From Nonomuraea harbinensis (GTDB taxonomy: Bacteria > Actinomycetota > Actinomycetes > Streptosporangiales > Streptosporangiaceae), in assembly GCF_019396385.1 (NCBI RefSeq), contig NZ_JAHKRN010000019.1, positions 1 to 64,000 of the forward strand: a DNA stretch of 64,000 nt. The letters run 5' to 3'. This document shows positions 25,682-34,164 of the stretch, in pieces (position 1 is the stretch's first letter; each line of letters opens with the position of its first letter). The position numbers were made by a program, and so were the translations under genes. The notes under the pieces were generated by a model. The model was not told where the DNA came from. It worked only from the letters and a program-made list of their open reading frames with translations, and ran no database searches.

Positions 25682-27336
25682 TGAAGGTCATGGGCCAGCT
25701 GGCCATGGTGATGAACCTGGACAAGTGCATCGGCTGCCATACCTGTTCGGTCACGTGCAAGCAGGCGTGGACGAACCGGGCCGGCACCGAGTACGTCTGG
25801 TTCAACAACGTCGAGACCCGGCCGGGACAGGGCTACCCCCGCACCTACCAGGACCAGAAGAAGTGGCAGGGCGGGTGGGAGCTGAACTCGCGCGGCCGGC
25901 TCAAGCTGAAGGCCGGCGGGCGGCTGCGCAAGCTTCTGACGATCTTCGCGAACCCGCTGATGCCGTCCATCCAGGACTACTACGAGCCCTGGACGTACGA
26001 CTACGACCGGCTGTTCTCCGCCCCCGCGACGGAGGACACCCCGGTCGCCCGCCCCAAGTCGCTCATCTCCGGCGAGCCCACCAAGATCACGTGGTCCGCG
26101 AACTGGGACGACGACCTGGGCGGCGGCCCCGAGCTGACCAAGGCCGACCCGGTGCTGCGCAAGGTGTCGGACCAGGTCAAGCTGGAGTTCGAGCGGGCGT
26201 TCATGTTCTACCTGCCGCGCATCTGCGAGCACTGCCTGAACCCTTCCTGCGTGGCCTCGTGCCCGTCGGGCGCGATGTACAAGCGCTCCGAGGACGGGAT
26301 CGTCCTGGTCGACCAGGACCGCTGCCGCGGCTGGCGGATGTGCGTGACCGGCTGCCCGTACAAGAAGGTGTACTTCAACCACCGCACCGGCAAGGCGGAG
26401 AAGTGCACGTTCTGCTTCCCCCGGGTCGAGGTCGGCATCCCGACCGTCTGCTCCGAGACGTGCGTGGGGCGGCTGCGTTACATCGGGCTCATCCTGTACG
26501 ACGCCGACCGGGTCGCCGAGGCGGCTCGGACGCCGGACGAGAAGGACCTGTACGAGGCGCAGAAGAGCGTGCTGCTCGACCCGAACGACCCGGAGGTGAT
26601 CGCCGGCGCCCGCGCCTCGGGCATCCCGGAGGACTGGCTGGAGGCGGCCCGGCGCTCGCCCATCCACCAGCTCATCTTCGAGTACGGGGTCGCGCTGCCG
26701 CTGCATCCCGAGTACCGCACGATGCCGATGGTCTGGTACATCCCGCCGCTGTCGCCGGTCGTCGACGTGCTGTCCGAGACGGGGCACGACGGCGAGGAGG
26801 CTGGCAACCTGTTCGGCGCGATCGAGTCGCTGCGCATCCCCATCGGCTACCTGGCCGAGCTGTTCACGGCGGGCGATCCCGCGCCGGTCAGGCTGGTGCT
26901 GCGCCGCCTGGCGGCGATGCGCTCGTACATGCGCCGGCTCAACCTCGGCCAGGAGCCCGACGAGAGCATCGCCGAGGCGGTCGGCATGACCGGCGCCCAG
27001 ATCGAGTCCATGCACCGGCTGCTGGCCCTGGCCCCCTACGGCGAGCGGTACGTCATCCCCAAGGCGCACGCCGAGCAGGCCGCCGACCTGGAGGAGCTCG
27101 CCACCGGGTGCAGCCTCGACTACGAGGGCGGCCCCGGCATGGGCGGGCCGTTCGGCGAGGCGTCCGGCACGCCCGCGCCGATCGCGGTCGAGAACTTCCA
27201 CGCGCTGCGCGAGCGGCAGAGCGGGGACGAGCTGGAGCGGAGCGAGGACCTGCGCGGCCGGGTCAACCTCCTGAACTGGGACGGCAAGGGCACCCCCGAG
27301 GGCCTGTTCCCCCGGCGCGACAAGGAGGACCAGTGA
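25681..27336 (+). CDS. narH: respiratory nitrate reductase beta subunit (551 aa)
   Basis: Electron-transfer subunit with four iron-sulfur clusters. The Cys groups are visible as CIGCHTCSVTC, CEHCLNPSCVASC, CRGWRMCVTGC and CTFC...CSETC. The Trp in CRGWRMC in place of a Cys is the known NarH feature that gives a [3Fe-4S] cluster. The length is typical. The ATG overlaps the narG stop by one base, and the end overlaps narJ in the same way. Confidence 0.97.
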   Translation: MKVMGQLAMVMNLDKCIGCHTCSVTCKQAWTNRAGTEYVWFNNVETRPGQGYPRTYQDQKKWQGGWELNSRGRLKLKAGGRLRKLLTIFANPLMPSIQDYYEPWTYDYDRLFSAPATEDTPVARPKSLISGEPTKITWSANWDDDLGGGPELTKADPVLRKVSDQVKLEFERAFMFYLPRICEHCLNPSCVASCPSGAMYKRSEDGIVLVDQDRCRGWRMCVTGCPYKKVYFNHRTGKAEKCTFCFPRVEVGIPTVCSETCVGRLRYIGLILYDADRVAEAARTPDEKDLYEAQKSVLLDPNDPEVIAGARASGIPEDWLEAARRSPIHQLIFEYGVALPLHPEYRTMPMVWYIPPLSPVVDVLSETGHDGEEAGNLFGAIESLRIPIGYLAELFTAGDPAPVRLVLRRLAAMRSYMRRLNLGQEPDESIAEAVGMTGAQIESMHRLLALAPYGERYVIPKAHAEQAADLEELATGCSLDYEGGPGMGGPFGEASGTPAPIAVENFHALRERQSGDELERSEDLRGRVNLLNWDGKGTPEGLFPRRDKEDQ

Positions 27337-27986
27337 TGGACCGCGCCGTCCACCTCACCGCGTCGGTGCTGCTCAGCTACCCCGACGAGCGGCTGGCCGA
27401 GGCGCTGCCGCTGCTGACGGAAACGGTCGGGACGCTGCCCGCGGGCGAGCCGGCGCGGCGGCTGCGCGCCTTCCTCGACCACGCCGCCGCCACACCGCCG
27501 CAGGACCTGGCCGAGCACTACGTGGCCACCTTCGACCTGAAGCGCCGCTGCTGCCCGTATCTGACCTACTACACCTACGGCGACACCAGGAAGCGCGGGA
27601 TGGCGCTGCTGCGGTTCAAGCATGCCTTCCGCGAGGCCGGGTTCGAGCCCGCCGAGGGGGAGCTGCCCGACCATCTGGCGGTGGTGTGCGAGCTGTCCGC
27701 GCGCGGCGGCACCGCCCAGGCCTCCCGGCTGCTGCGCGAGCACCGGCCGGGCCTGGACCTGCTGCTGCGGGCGCTGGAGTCGGAGCGTTCCCCCTACGCG
27801 CACGTGGTCGCCGCGGTGCTGGCCACGCTGCCGCCCGCCACCGCCCGCGAGCGCGCCGCCGCCGCCAAGCTGGCCGCCGAGGGGCCGCTGGCCGAGGAGG
27901 TCGGCCTGCCGCCGTACCCGGTGAACGGGTCCGGTCCCGCGGCGGGGCCGACACCGTCGTTCCCGACCGATGGAGGATCCCGATGA
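27336..27986 (+). CDS. narJ: nitrate reductase assembly chaperone (216 aa)
   Basis: Private chaperone that helps insert the molybdenum cofactor into NarG before membrane docking. Typical NarJ segments are VLLSYPDERL, LAEHYVATFDLKRRCCPYLTYYTYGDTRKRG and ELPDHLAVVCEL. AAGGAGG precedes the ATG, which overlaps the narH stop. The Pro/Gly-rich tail (last 25 residues) is variable in the family. The stop overlaps the narI start (ATGA). Confidence 0.95.
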   Translation: MDRAVHLTASVLLSYPDERLAEALPLLTETVGTLPAGEPARRLRAFLDHAAATPPQDLAEHYVATFDLKRRCCPYLTYYTYGDTRKRGMALLRFKHAFREAGFEPAEGELPDHLAVVCELSARGGTAQASRLLREHRPGLDLLLRALESERSPYAHVVAAVLATLPPATARERAAAAKLAAEGPLAEEVGLPPYPVNGSGPAAGPTPSFPTDGGSR

Positions 27987-28705
27987 ACGCGCTCGACCTG
28001 CTGCTGTGGGTCGTGGCCCCGTACGTGGCGCTGACCGTCTTCGTGCTCGGCCACGTCTGGCGCTACCGCTACGACAAGTTCGGCTGGACCACGCGCTCCT
28101 CACAGCTGTACGAGTCGCGGCTGCTGCGCATCGGCAGCCCGATGTTCCACTTCGGCATCCTGGTCGTCATCCTCGGGCACGTGGGCGGGCTGGTGATCCC
28201 CAAGTCGTGGACCGAGGCGGTGGGCGTCACCGAGAGCATGTACCACGTGGTCGCGGTCGTGCTCGGCACCATCGCCGGGGTGTGCACGCTCGCCGGCCTG
28301 GCCATCCTCATCTACCGGCGGCGCACCGTCGGGCCCGTGTTCACCGCGACGACCCGCAACGACAAGCTCATGTACGCCGTCCTGGCCCTGGTGATCGTGC
28401 TCGGGCTGGCCGCCACCGTGGCCGCGAACGTGCTGGGCGGCGGCTACGACTACCGGGTCACGGTCTCGCCGTGGTTCCGCTCGGTCTTCGCCCTCCAGCC
28501 GCGGGCGGAGCTGATGGCCGGGGCGCCCCCGCTGTTCCAGCTGCACGCCTTCAGCGCGCTGGTGCTCTTCGCCATCTGGCCGTTCACCCGGCTGGTGCAC
28601 ATGCTCACCGCGCCCATCGGCTACCTGACCCGCCCGTACATCGTCTACCGCAGCCGCGAACCGGTCACCCGCACTCCCGGCTGGACGCCCACCACCAGAA
28701 GGTGA
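27983..28705 (+). CDS. narI: nitrate reductase gamma subunit, cytochrome b (240 aa)
   Basis: Membrane diheme cytochrome b that oxidises quinol and passes electrons to NarH. Five helices. Heme-ligand His candidates lie in MFHFGIL, LGHVGGL, QLHAFSAL and RLVHMLT, as in NarI proteins. GGAGGATCC precedes the ATG. It is the last gene of the nar operon. No clear terminator follows; the next gene, a universal stress protein, has its own DosR-like box 16 bases after this stop. Confidence 0.95.
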   Translation: MNALDLLLWVVAPYVALTVFVLGHVWRYRYDKFGWTTRSSQLYESRLLRIGSPMFHFGILVVILGHVGGLVIPKSWTEAVGVTESMYHVVAVVLGTIAGVCTLAGLAILIYRRRTVGPVFTATTRNDKLMYAVLALVIVLGLAATVAANVLGGGYDYRVTVSPWFRSVFALQPRAELMAGAPPLFQLHAFSALVLFAIWPFTRLVHMLTAPIGYLTRPYIVYRSREPVTRTPGWTPTTRR

Positions 28706-28720
28706 ACGCAGCACAAATTC

Positions 28721-28756
28721 GGGACTAAAGGCCATCCGATCGGGGTCCTCCTCCCC
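28721..28756 (+). promoter_or_regulatory. DosR-like box pair before the first universal stress protein gene
   Basis: GGGACTAAAGGCCA (28721-28734) matches 12 of 14 DosR-core positions. A weaker second box, GGGTCCTCCTCCCC (28743-28756), has its centre exactly 22 bp downstream. The same 22-bp spacing recurs elsewhere in this island. Confidence 0.6.
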
Positions 28757-28778
28757 GGCCACCGCCGCCCCCGATCGG
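28736..28778 (+). repeat. 10-bp inverted repeat in the leader of the stress-protein gene
   Basis: CCGATCGGGG (28736-28745) and CCCCGATCGG (28769-28778) pair perfectly around a 23-nt loop and are followed by AAAAA, not T. It is therefore unlike a terminator for narI. It could be an mRNA leader structure or a protein site overlapping the DosR-like boxes. Confidence 0.5.
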
Positions 28779-28824
28779 AAAAACTGGAGGTGAGAACGGC
28801 AGAACGGGTGAAGGAGGCGTCGTG

Positions 28825-29667
28825 ATGGCTCGGCAGATCGTGGTGGGCATCGACGGATCGGCACCGGCGACCGCGGCGGTGGAATGGGCCGCCGCCGACG
28901 CCCGGCGCAGAGGGCTGAACCTACGCATCGTCCACATCTGCGAGCAGTGGCGGCACGGCCATGGCGAGTCCGAATACTGCGCGGGCACCCTGGAGGCCGC
29001 CGCGGACCGGGCCCGCGCCCTCGCGGGCGGCGTCGAGGTGACGACCGAGCTGCTCATCGGGGAGGTCGCCCCGGCGCTCATCGCGGAGTCGGCCTCCGCC
29101 GACAGCGTCGTCATCGGCAGCCGGGGGCTCGGCGGGTTCCAGGGCCTGGTCATGGGCTCGGTGAGCATCGCCGTCGCCGGTCACGCCGCCGGGCCCGTGG
29201 TCGTCGTCCGCGGCACCTCCCCGATCACGCACGGGCGGATCGTCGTCGGCTACGACGGCTCCGAGCACGCGGAGGCCGCCATGGAGTACGCCATCGAGCA
29301 GGCCCGCCGCCGCGACGCCGAACTGTACGTCGCCTACGGCTGGACCATGCCGGCGTACTCCCCGTACGCGGTCGCCTACAACTCGCTCATCGAGGACGTC
29401 ATGCAGGAGGAGGCCCGCGCGGCGCGCGAGCGCGTCGTTCCGTGGCGGGAGAAGAACCTCGACGTGCGGATCACCGACGGGCACGCCTGCGAGCACCCCG
29501 TCTCGCTGCTGATCGAGGCCTCCAAGCAGGCGGACCTGGTCGTCGTCGGCTCGCGCGGGCGCGGCGGGCTGGCCGCGGCCGTCCTCGGCTCCGTCAGCCA
29601 CGGCGTGCTGCACCACGTCATCTGCCCCGTCGCCGTCGTCCGTCCCCGAACGGAGGAGACATCATGA
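28825..29667 (+). CDS. universal stress protein, tandem UspA domains (280 aa)
   Basis: Two UspA domains in tandem (each begins IVVGxDGS-like: QIVVGIDGSAPAT and RIVVGYDGSEHAE). Each ends with the ATP-binding signature G-2x-G-9x-G(S): VIGSRGLGGFQGLVMGSVS and VVGSRGRGGLAAAVLGSVS. ATP-binding tandem Usps of this kind are DosR-regulated in mycobacteria and support survival without growth. The ATG at 28825 has AAGGAGG 7 bases upstream. Its stop overlaps the CBS gene start (ATGA), so the pair is co-translated. Confidence 0.93.
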   Translation: MARQIVVGIDGSAPATAAVEWAAADARRRGLNLRIVHICEQWRHGHGESEYCAGTLEAAADRARALAGGVEVTTELLIGEVAPALIAESASADSVVIGSRGLGGFQGLVMGSVSIAVAGHAAGPVVVVRGTSPITHGRIVVGYDGSEHAEAAMEYAIEQARRRDAELYVAYGWTMPAYSPYAVAYNSLIEDVMQEEARAARERVVPWREKNLDVRITDGHACEHPVSLLIEASKQADLVVVGSRGRGGLAAAVLGSVSHGVLHHVICPVAVVRPRTEETS

Positions 29668-30218
29668 CCGCTCCGACCGCCATCCGTGCCACCACGACCG
29701 CCCCGCGTGCCGTGCCGAAGGAAGGCGCGCGTCCCGCCGGCGAGCCTGCCGCGCAGACGAGGCCGGTCGCGGAGCTGACCGCCGAACAGGTGATGAGCCG
29801 CGTGCTGGTCGCCGTCGAGCCGGGGGAGTCGCCTCTCATGGCGTGGGAGCTGATGCGCCGCGCCGGCGTCCGCCACCTGCCGGTCGTCGAGGGGCGGCAC
29901 GTGCTCGGCGTCCTGACCCGCGAGGAGCTCGCGGCGACCTGGTCCTGCGGGCCCCAGGAGCAGTCCGGCCGCCAGGTCGGCTCGCTGCTGACCGGCCGCC
30001 GCCGGCCGCGGGTCGAACCCGGGGACCCGCTGCACCGGGTCGCCGCCGTCATGCTGGACGCCGGGTGCGACGCGGTGCCCGTGGTCCACGCCGGCGGGAT
30101 CGTCGGGCTGATCACCGCCGGTGACGTGCTCGCCGCCGTCGCCGGGCGCGTCAAGCCGTCCGGCGAGCCGGGCGAGCTCGTCACCGGCATGTTCCACCTC
30201 GAACCCATCCTTCCCTGA
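29664..30218 (+). CDS. CBS-domain protein (184 aa)
   Basis: A stand-alone CBS pair (first: AEQVMSRVLVAVEPGESPLMAWELM; second: GSLLTGRRRPRVEPGDPLHRVAAVM), preceded by a 35-residue flexible, Ala/Pro/Thr-rich N terminus. CBS pairs bind adenine nucleotides and act as energy-state sensors; the partner is unknown. GGAGGAG precedes the ATG, which overlaps the upstream Usp stop. A flavodoxin-like gene follows 14 bases later. All three are likely one dormancy-island operon. Confidence 0.9.
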   Translation: MTAPTAIRATTTAPRAVPKEGARPAGEPAAQTRPVAELTAEQVMSRVLVAVEPGESPLMAWELMRRAGVRHLPVVEGRHVLGVLTREELAATWSCGPQEQSGRQVGSLLTGRRRPRVEPGDPLHRVAAVMLDAGCDAVPVVHAGGIVGLITAGDVLAAVAGRVKPSGEPGELVTGMFHLEPILP

Positions 30219-30232
30219 TCAGGAGGCGCGGC

Positions 30233-30751
30233 ATGCGCGCGCTCGTCGTCTACGAGTCGATGTACGGAAACACCCGGCGGATCGCCGAGGCCGTCGCGGA
30301 AGGATTGGCCGGGCGGATGCGGGCCGACGTGGTCGAGGTCGGCTCCGCGCCCGCCGCCGTCGGCGAGGACGTGACTCTCCTCGTGGTCGGCGGGCCCACG
30401 CACGCCTTCGCCATGACCCGCGCCACCACCCGCCAGTCCGCCGCCCAGGACGCCCCGGACGGGCTGGTGTCCCGGGGCGACGGCATCCGCGAATGGCTGT
30501 CCGGCCTGCGTACCGGCTCCGCCCGGCTGGCCGCGGCCGCCTTCGACACCCGCGTCGCCAAGCCCCGCCTGCCGGGGTCGGCCGCCCGCGGCGCCGCCAG
30601 ACGGCTGCGCCGCCTCGGCGTCAGGAGCGCCGCGCCCGCCCACAGCTTCTACGTCATCGGGACGAAGGGGCCTCTCGTGGACGGCGAGCTGGACCGGGCC
30701 CGCGAGTGGGGCGAAACCCTCGCGGCCTCCTTCCCCGTCCCGGCCTCCTGA
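30233..30751 (+). CDS. flavodoxin-like protein (172 aa)
   Basis: Flavodoxin-fold FMN protein. The phosphate-binding loop SMYGNTRRIAEAVA is at residues 9-22, the strand VTLLVVGGPTHAFAM is the dihydroflavin-side loop, and AAFDTRV precedes the C-terminal helix. It probably works as an electron carrier or a small quinone/nitro reductase under low oxygen. AGGAGG precedes the ATG. It ends a three-gene unit (Usp, CBS, flavodoxin). Confidence 0.88.
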   Translation: MRALVVYESMYGNTRRIAEAVAEGLAGRMRADVVEVGSAPAAVGEDVTLLVVGGPTHAFAMTRATTRQSAAQDAPDGLVSRGDGIREWLSGLRTGSARLAAAAFDTRVAKPRLPGSAARGAARRLRRLGVRSAAPAHSFYVIGTKGPLVDGELDRAREWGETLAASFPVPAS

Positions 30752-30794
30752 GGTCCCGGGGGCATCCTGCCCGTGTACGCGACAGGCGGTTGGA

Positions 30795-30800
30795 TAGGTT
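30795..30800 (+). promoter_or_regulatory. -10 element for leaderless kinase-like gene
   Basis: TAGGTT lies exactly six bases before the GTG at 30807, and no ribosome-binding site is present. A DosR half-site (AGGTCCC) occurs upstream at 30751-30757. Confidence 0.4.
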
Positions 30801-30806
30801 GGGGCC

Positions 30807-31520
30807 GTGTCGCAGATCGATCACTCCGTCTCCACGTGGCAGCAGCCCTGCCCCGGCCCGGCGTCCCCCGAACGGGCCGCCCTGGTCGACGAGATCGCCC
30901 GGCGGGTGCTGGCCCTGGGCGACGGCCGTCTCCTGGTGGGGATCGACGGCCTGACCGCCTCGGGCAAGACCAGTTTCGGCCACGAGCTGGCCGCCTCCGT
31001 CGCCGCCGCCGGACGCCCGGCGCTGCGCGCCACGCTGGACGACTTCAAGCAGCCGTGGAAGGACCGCCACCTCTACGACAGGGAGTCCGGCGAGGGCTAC
31101 TACCGCAACGCCTACGACTACGAGTCCGCCAGACGCCTGCTGCTGGACCCGTGCCGCTCCCCGTGGGCCGGCGCCTGCGCCCTGTGCTCGATCGACCCCC
31201 TCACCCAGGTGGACCACTCGGCGGTCGTCACGCCGCTCTCCCCGGACAGCGTGCTCATCGTGGACGGCGTGTTCGCCTTCCGCCCGGAGATCGACGCGTA
31301 CTGGGACTACCGCGTCTGGATGCACATCGATGAGGAGCTGTCGGTCGCCCGCGGCGCCGCCCGCGACCAGGACTGGGCAGGCTCCGGCGCCGAGGCGATC
31401 CACCGTGACCGTTACCTGGTCGCCCAGCGCGTCTACCAGCGCGAGGCCGACCCGATCGCCCGCGCCGACGTCGTGATCGACAACACCGACTTCGCTCACC
31501 CGCTGACCAAAGACCCATGA
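30807..31520 (+). CDS. uridine kinase-like P-loop protein (237 aa)
   Basis: P-loop kinase of the uridine/phosphoribulokinase group. Walker A is GIDGLTASGKTSF (residues about 45-57), and the acceptor-side segment is TLDDFKQPWKDRHLYDRES. A hydrophobic strand with the catalytic acid is VLIVDGVFAFRPE, and an Arg-rich lid follows (RDRYLVAQRVYQREADP). Actinobacterial homologues are annotated as uridine kinases, but the actual substrate may differ. The GTG at 30807 suggests leaderless expression. It lies inside the dormancy island and could serve nucleotide salvage. Confidence 0.8.
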   Translation: MSQIDHSVSTWQQPCPGPASPERAALVDEIARRVLALGDGRLLVGIDGLTASGKTSFGHELAASVAAAGRPALRATLDDFKQPWKDRHLYDRESGEGYYRNAYDYESARRLLLDPCRSPWAGACALCSIDPLTQVDHSAVVTPLSPDSVLIVDGVFAFRPEIDAYWDYRVWMHIDEELSVARGAARDQDWAGSGAEAIHRDRYLVAQRVYQREADPIARADVVIDNTDFAHPLTKDP

Positions 31521-31524
31521 AGTC

Positions 31525-31538
31525 GGGAGGAACGGCCC
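31525..31538 (+). promoter_or_regulatory. DosR-like box before single-domain Usp
   Basis: GGGAGGAACGGCCC keeps the outer GGGA and GGCCC arms of the island motif. It lies 36 bases before the ATG of the next gene. Confidence 0.5.
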
Positions 31539-31574
31539 TGCCGGCACCACCGCGGGGTCGCCGACCATGGAGGC

Positions 31575-32072
31575 ATGGAACAGATCGTGGTGGGCGTTGA
31601 CGGCAGGGGCGGCGGCGACGCGGCCCTGATGTGGGCCGCGGGCGAGGCCCGGCGGGCGGGGGCGCGGCTGGTCGTCGTGCACGCCTGGGAGCCACGAGCC
31701 CGCGCGTTCGCCCCGTACGCGCGCCCCACGGGCGGGCACGGCACGGGCGGGCACGGCACCGGCGAACACGCGGAAGCGGTCCTGGAGCGGGCCGTCCTGC
31801 GGGCGCGTGCCGCCTATCCGGACGTGGCCGTGACCGGGCGGACCATCAGGGGCCGCCCGGAGGTGGTCCTGCGGCACGAGGCCCGGGCGGCGGCCCTCCT
31901 GGTGCTCGGCTCGGCCGCGCACCACGCGGGCGACGGCCGGCTGGGCGCGGTACTGCTCTCCTGCCTACGCTGGCCGCCCTGCCCCGTGGCCGTCATCGGC
32001 ACCCCGCAACCGACGACCCCACAGCCCACCGCGCGTCAGCCGGTGGCGGCGGGCGCGGCGGCCCCCTGCTGA
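31575..32072 (+). CDS. universal stress protein, single domain (165 aa)
   Basis: One UspA domain (MEQIVVGVDGRGGGDAALMWA). The usual ATP signature is altered: VLGSAAHHAGDGRLGAVLLSCL has lost the G-2x-G part, so it may not bind ATP. A Gly/His-rich insertion (GGHGTGGHGTGEH, about residue 55) is unusual and could bind metal. The ATG lies too close to GGAGG (1 base) for normal initiation, so a leaderless or unusual start is possible. A DosR-like box precedes it. Confidence 0.8.
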   Translation: MEQIVVGVDGRGGGDAALMWAAGEARRAGARLVVVHAWEPRARAFAPYARPTGGHGTGGHGTGEHAEAVLERAVLRARAAYPDVAVTGRTIRGRPEVVLRHEARAAALLVLGSAAHHAGDGRLGAVLLSCLRWPPCPVAVIGTPQPTTPQPTARQPVAAGAAAPC

Positions 32073-32217
32073 ACCCGGCACGACAGCGCCCGCTCCGACA
32101 GGCGTACGCGCAGGACGAACCGGTCAACCTCCGATGGGCAGCGGTCGCGGGCCGCTCGCGCTGCTCGCCGTCGGCCTCGTACGTTCCCCGCACTGGGTGA
32201 AACGTTTGCCCGGTTGA

Positions 32218-32231
32218 AGGTCGAAGGTCCT
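32218..32231 (-). promoter_or_regulatory. weak DosR-like box before tandem Usp
   Basis: AGGACCTTCGACCT on the minus strand. It keeps GGACC-TT-CG with weaker outer bases. It lies about 130 bases before the Usp start at 32364, in the 290-base gap after the single-domain Usp gene. Confidence 0.4.
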
Positions 32232-32363
32232 GGCGGCGGGGTGACGTGCGGCCCTGCCCGGGTAGCTGCCGTCGGGTGAGCATGGAAGCGGACACCCCGG
32301 CGGGAAGCGGGCGGGAGGAGGCACGGGTGCTCACCCGCGCTCCCGTACTCGAGGAGGCTGGAC

Positions 32364-33215
32364 ATGGGCAGACACGTCGTCGCGGGCGTGGACGGATCCG
32401 ACAGCGCTGCCCTGGCGCTGGACTGGGCGGCGGCGGACGCCGGGCGGCGCGGGCTGGCGCTGCGCGTGGTGTACGTGCGCGAGCCGTGGGCCGGCGAGTG
32501 GGTGACGTCCGAGGGGTACGATTCGCTGACCGTGCAGGTCGAGCGGCTGCTGGAACGCTCGGCGGCGCGCGCCCGCGAGCGGGCGCGCGACCTGGAGGTG
32601 ACCACCGCGATGGTGACCGGCGCGGTCGTGGAGCGGCTGCGGACCGAGACCGAGACCGCCGACACCGTGGTCATCGGCAGCCGCGGACTCGGCGGGTTCG
32701 CCGGGCTGGTGCTCGGCTCGACGGGGCTCGGCCTGGCCAACCAGGCGCACGGTCCCGTCGTCGTCGTCAGAGGTCACTACCGCGTCTCCCATGACGAGGT
32801 GGTGGTCGGCTACGACGGCTCCGTGGACGCCGAGTGCGCGGTCGAGTACGCGATGGAACAGGCCCAGGCGCGCGGGGCGAGGCTGCGCGTCCTCCACGCC
32901 AAGCACCAGCCGGTCTCCTACCCGCACCCGGCCGGGTTCGGGCCGGTGCCGCCGCCCGGCATCGAGGACGAGATCCCGCAGCGGCTGCGGCCCTGGCTGG
33001 ACAAGTACCCGAGAGTGCGGTCCGTGCAGACCGTGGTCTCCAAACACCCGGTGCCCGCGCTGGCCGCCGCGTCCCGCACGGCCGACCTGGTCGTGGTGGG
33101 CACGCGCGGGATGAGCGGGTTCACCTCCACGATGCTCGGCTCCGTCAGCCACGGGGTGCTGCACCACGCCCACTGCCCCGTCGCGGTGGTACGTCCCCGC
33201 GAAGCCCGGTCATGA
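32364..33215 (+). CDS. universal stress protein, tandem UspA domains (283 aa)
   Basis: Tandem UspA protein with intact ATP signatures in both halves (VIGSRGLGGFAGLVLGSTG and VVGTRGMSGFTSTMLGSVS). It is a close paralogue of the genes at 28825 and 37954, including near-identical DNA for the last 20 codons (CTCGGCTCCGTCAGCCACGG). GAGGAGG precedes the ATG. The stop overlaps the next start (ATGA), coupling it to the DUF6544-like gene. Confidence 0.93.
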   Translation: MGRHVVAGVDGSDSAALALDWAAADAGRRGLALRVVYVREPWAGEWVTSEGYDSLTVQVERLLERSAARARERARDLEVTTAMVTGAVVERLRTETETADTVVIGSRGLGGFAGLVLGSTGLGLANQAHGPVVVVRGHYRVSHDEVVVGYDGSVDAECAVEYAMEQAQARGARLRVLHAKHQPVSYPHPAGFGPVPPPGIEDEIPQRLRPWLDKYPRVRSVQTVVSKHPVPALAAASRTADLVVVGTRGMSGFTSTMLGSVSHGVLHHAHCPVAVVRPREARS

Positions 33216-33985
33216 CCGTCATCGTCTCGCCGCCGCACCTGAGCGCCCAGGCCAGGCGAGACTGGGACACCCTGCAGGCCGTGACCGCCGGGGCGCCGCG
33301 GTTCGACCCGGAGCAGGCGGACCCGCTGCCCGACGCGGCGCGGCGCTGGGTGCTGCACGCCATCGCCCCGGGCACCCCGCTGCTGCGCTCGGTCGTGCTG
33401 CGCTCGCGCGGCGAGATCAAGCTCGGCACCTGGCGGCGCTTCCACGCCACCCAGGCGCTGGAGCCGATGGAGGGCTTCGTCTGGGCTGCCACCGCGTGGG
33501 TGGGGCTGCTACCGGTGCACGGCTTCGACCGCTACCACGGCGGCGTGGGGGAGATGCGCTGGCGGATGCTGGACGCGCTGCCCGTGATGTCCGGCTCCGA
33601 CCACGACATCAGCCGCAGCGCCGCGGGGCGGCTGGCGAGCGAGTTCGTGCTGGTCCCCGCCGCCGCCCTGGACCCGCGCGTCCGCTGGAAGCACGTCGAC
33701 AGGTACGAGGCCGTCGCGAGCATGCCGGTCGGCGACGAGGACTTCGACGTCAGGCTGGCCGTGGACGACGACGGCCGGTTGGCCGGCGTCACCGTCTCGC
33801 GCTGGGGCGACCCCGACGGCGGCGGCTACCGCCGGCACCCGTTCGGGGTGGAATGCGGGCGGGAGGCCACCTTCGACGGGTTCACCATCCCGGTGTGGCT
33901 GCGCGGCGGCTGGTGGCCGGGCACCGAGCGGCGGGCCGAAGGCGAGTTCATCCGCTTCACCGTCGAGGACGCCGTCTACCGTTAG
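33212..33985 (+). CDS. conserved uncharacterised protein, DUF6544-like (257 aa)
   Basis: Soluble protein without signal peptide. Typical stretches are RRWVLHAIAPGTPLLRSVVLRSRGEIKLG, GFDRYHGGVGEMRWRMLD and SGSDHDISRSAAGRLASE (each given in part), which recall the DUF6544 group. The C-terminal half is beta-rich and acidic and may bind a hydrophobic ligand. It is translationally coupled to the Usp at 32364, so its role probably lies in the same stress response. No catalytic motif is evident. Confidence 0.75.
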   Translation: MTVIVSPPHLSAQARRDWDTLQAVTAGAPRFDPEQADPLPDAARRWVLHAIAPGTPLLRSVVLRSRGEIKLGTWRRFHATQALEPMEGFVWAATAWVGLLPVHGFDRYHGGVGEMRWRMLDALPVMSGSDHDISRSAAGRLASEFVLVPAAALDPRVRWKHVDRYEAVASMPVGDEDFDVRLAVDDDGRLAGVTVSRWGDPDGGGYRRHPFGVECGREATFDGFTIPVWLRGGWWPGTERRAEGEFIRFTVEDAVYR

Positions 33986-34164
33986 CCGCCCCCGCCCGCC
34001 GGCGGTAGAACCCGGTGATGTCCTCGCGGCTCTCCTCGGGCGCCGCCCACAGGTCGAGGTTCGGCTCGGCGTCCGGCGCGAGGGCGGGGTCCAGCCAGGC
34101 CGGCGGCTCGGGCAGCCTCGCGCGTCTCCCGCAGGTAGTGGCGCAGGACGTCCTTGTCGTTCAC
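33957..34164 (-). pseudogene. small frameshifted gene downstream of the HTH-flavin-type protein
   Basis: A GTG at 34164 overlaps the stop of the upstream gene (GTGA), so this looks like the next operon member. It begins VNDKDVLRHYLRETREA. From about 34115 the coding-like reading continues in another frame (PEPPAWLDPALAPDAEPNLD, then LWAAPEESREDITGFYRRR). The first frame turns into a Gly/Arg/Pro shadow and stops at 33982; the second stops at 33957. One base gained or lost near 34118 would rejoin them. It is either a recent frameshift or a sequencing error. The product is unknown, about 60 aa. Confidence 0.45.

Noticed and set aside
30744..30757. A DosR-like site before the uridine kinase-like gene
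   Set aside because: Only one half (GGTCCC) fits; the other half is unrelated and overlaps the flavodoxin stop. Kept only as a remark.
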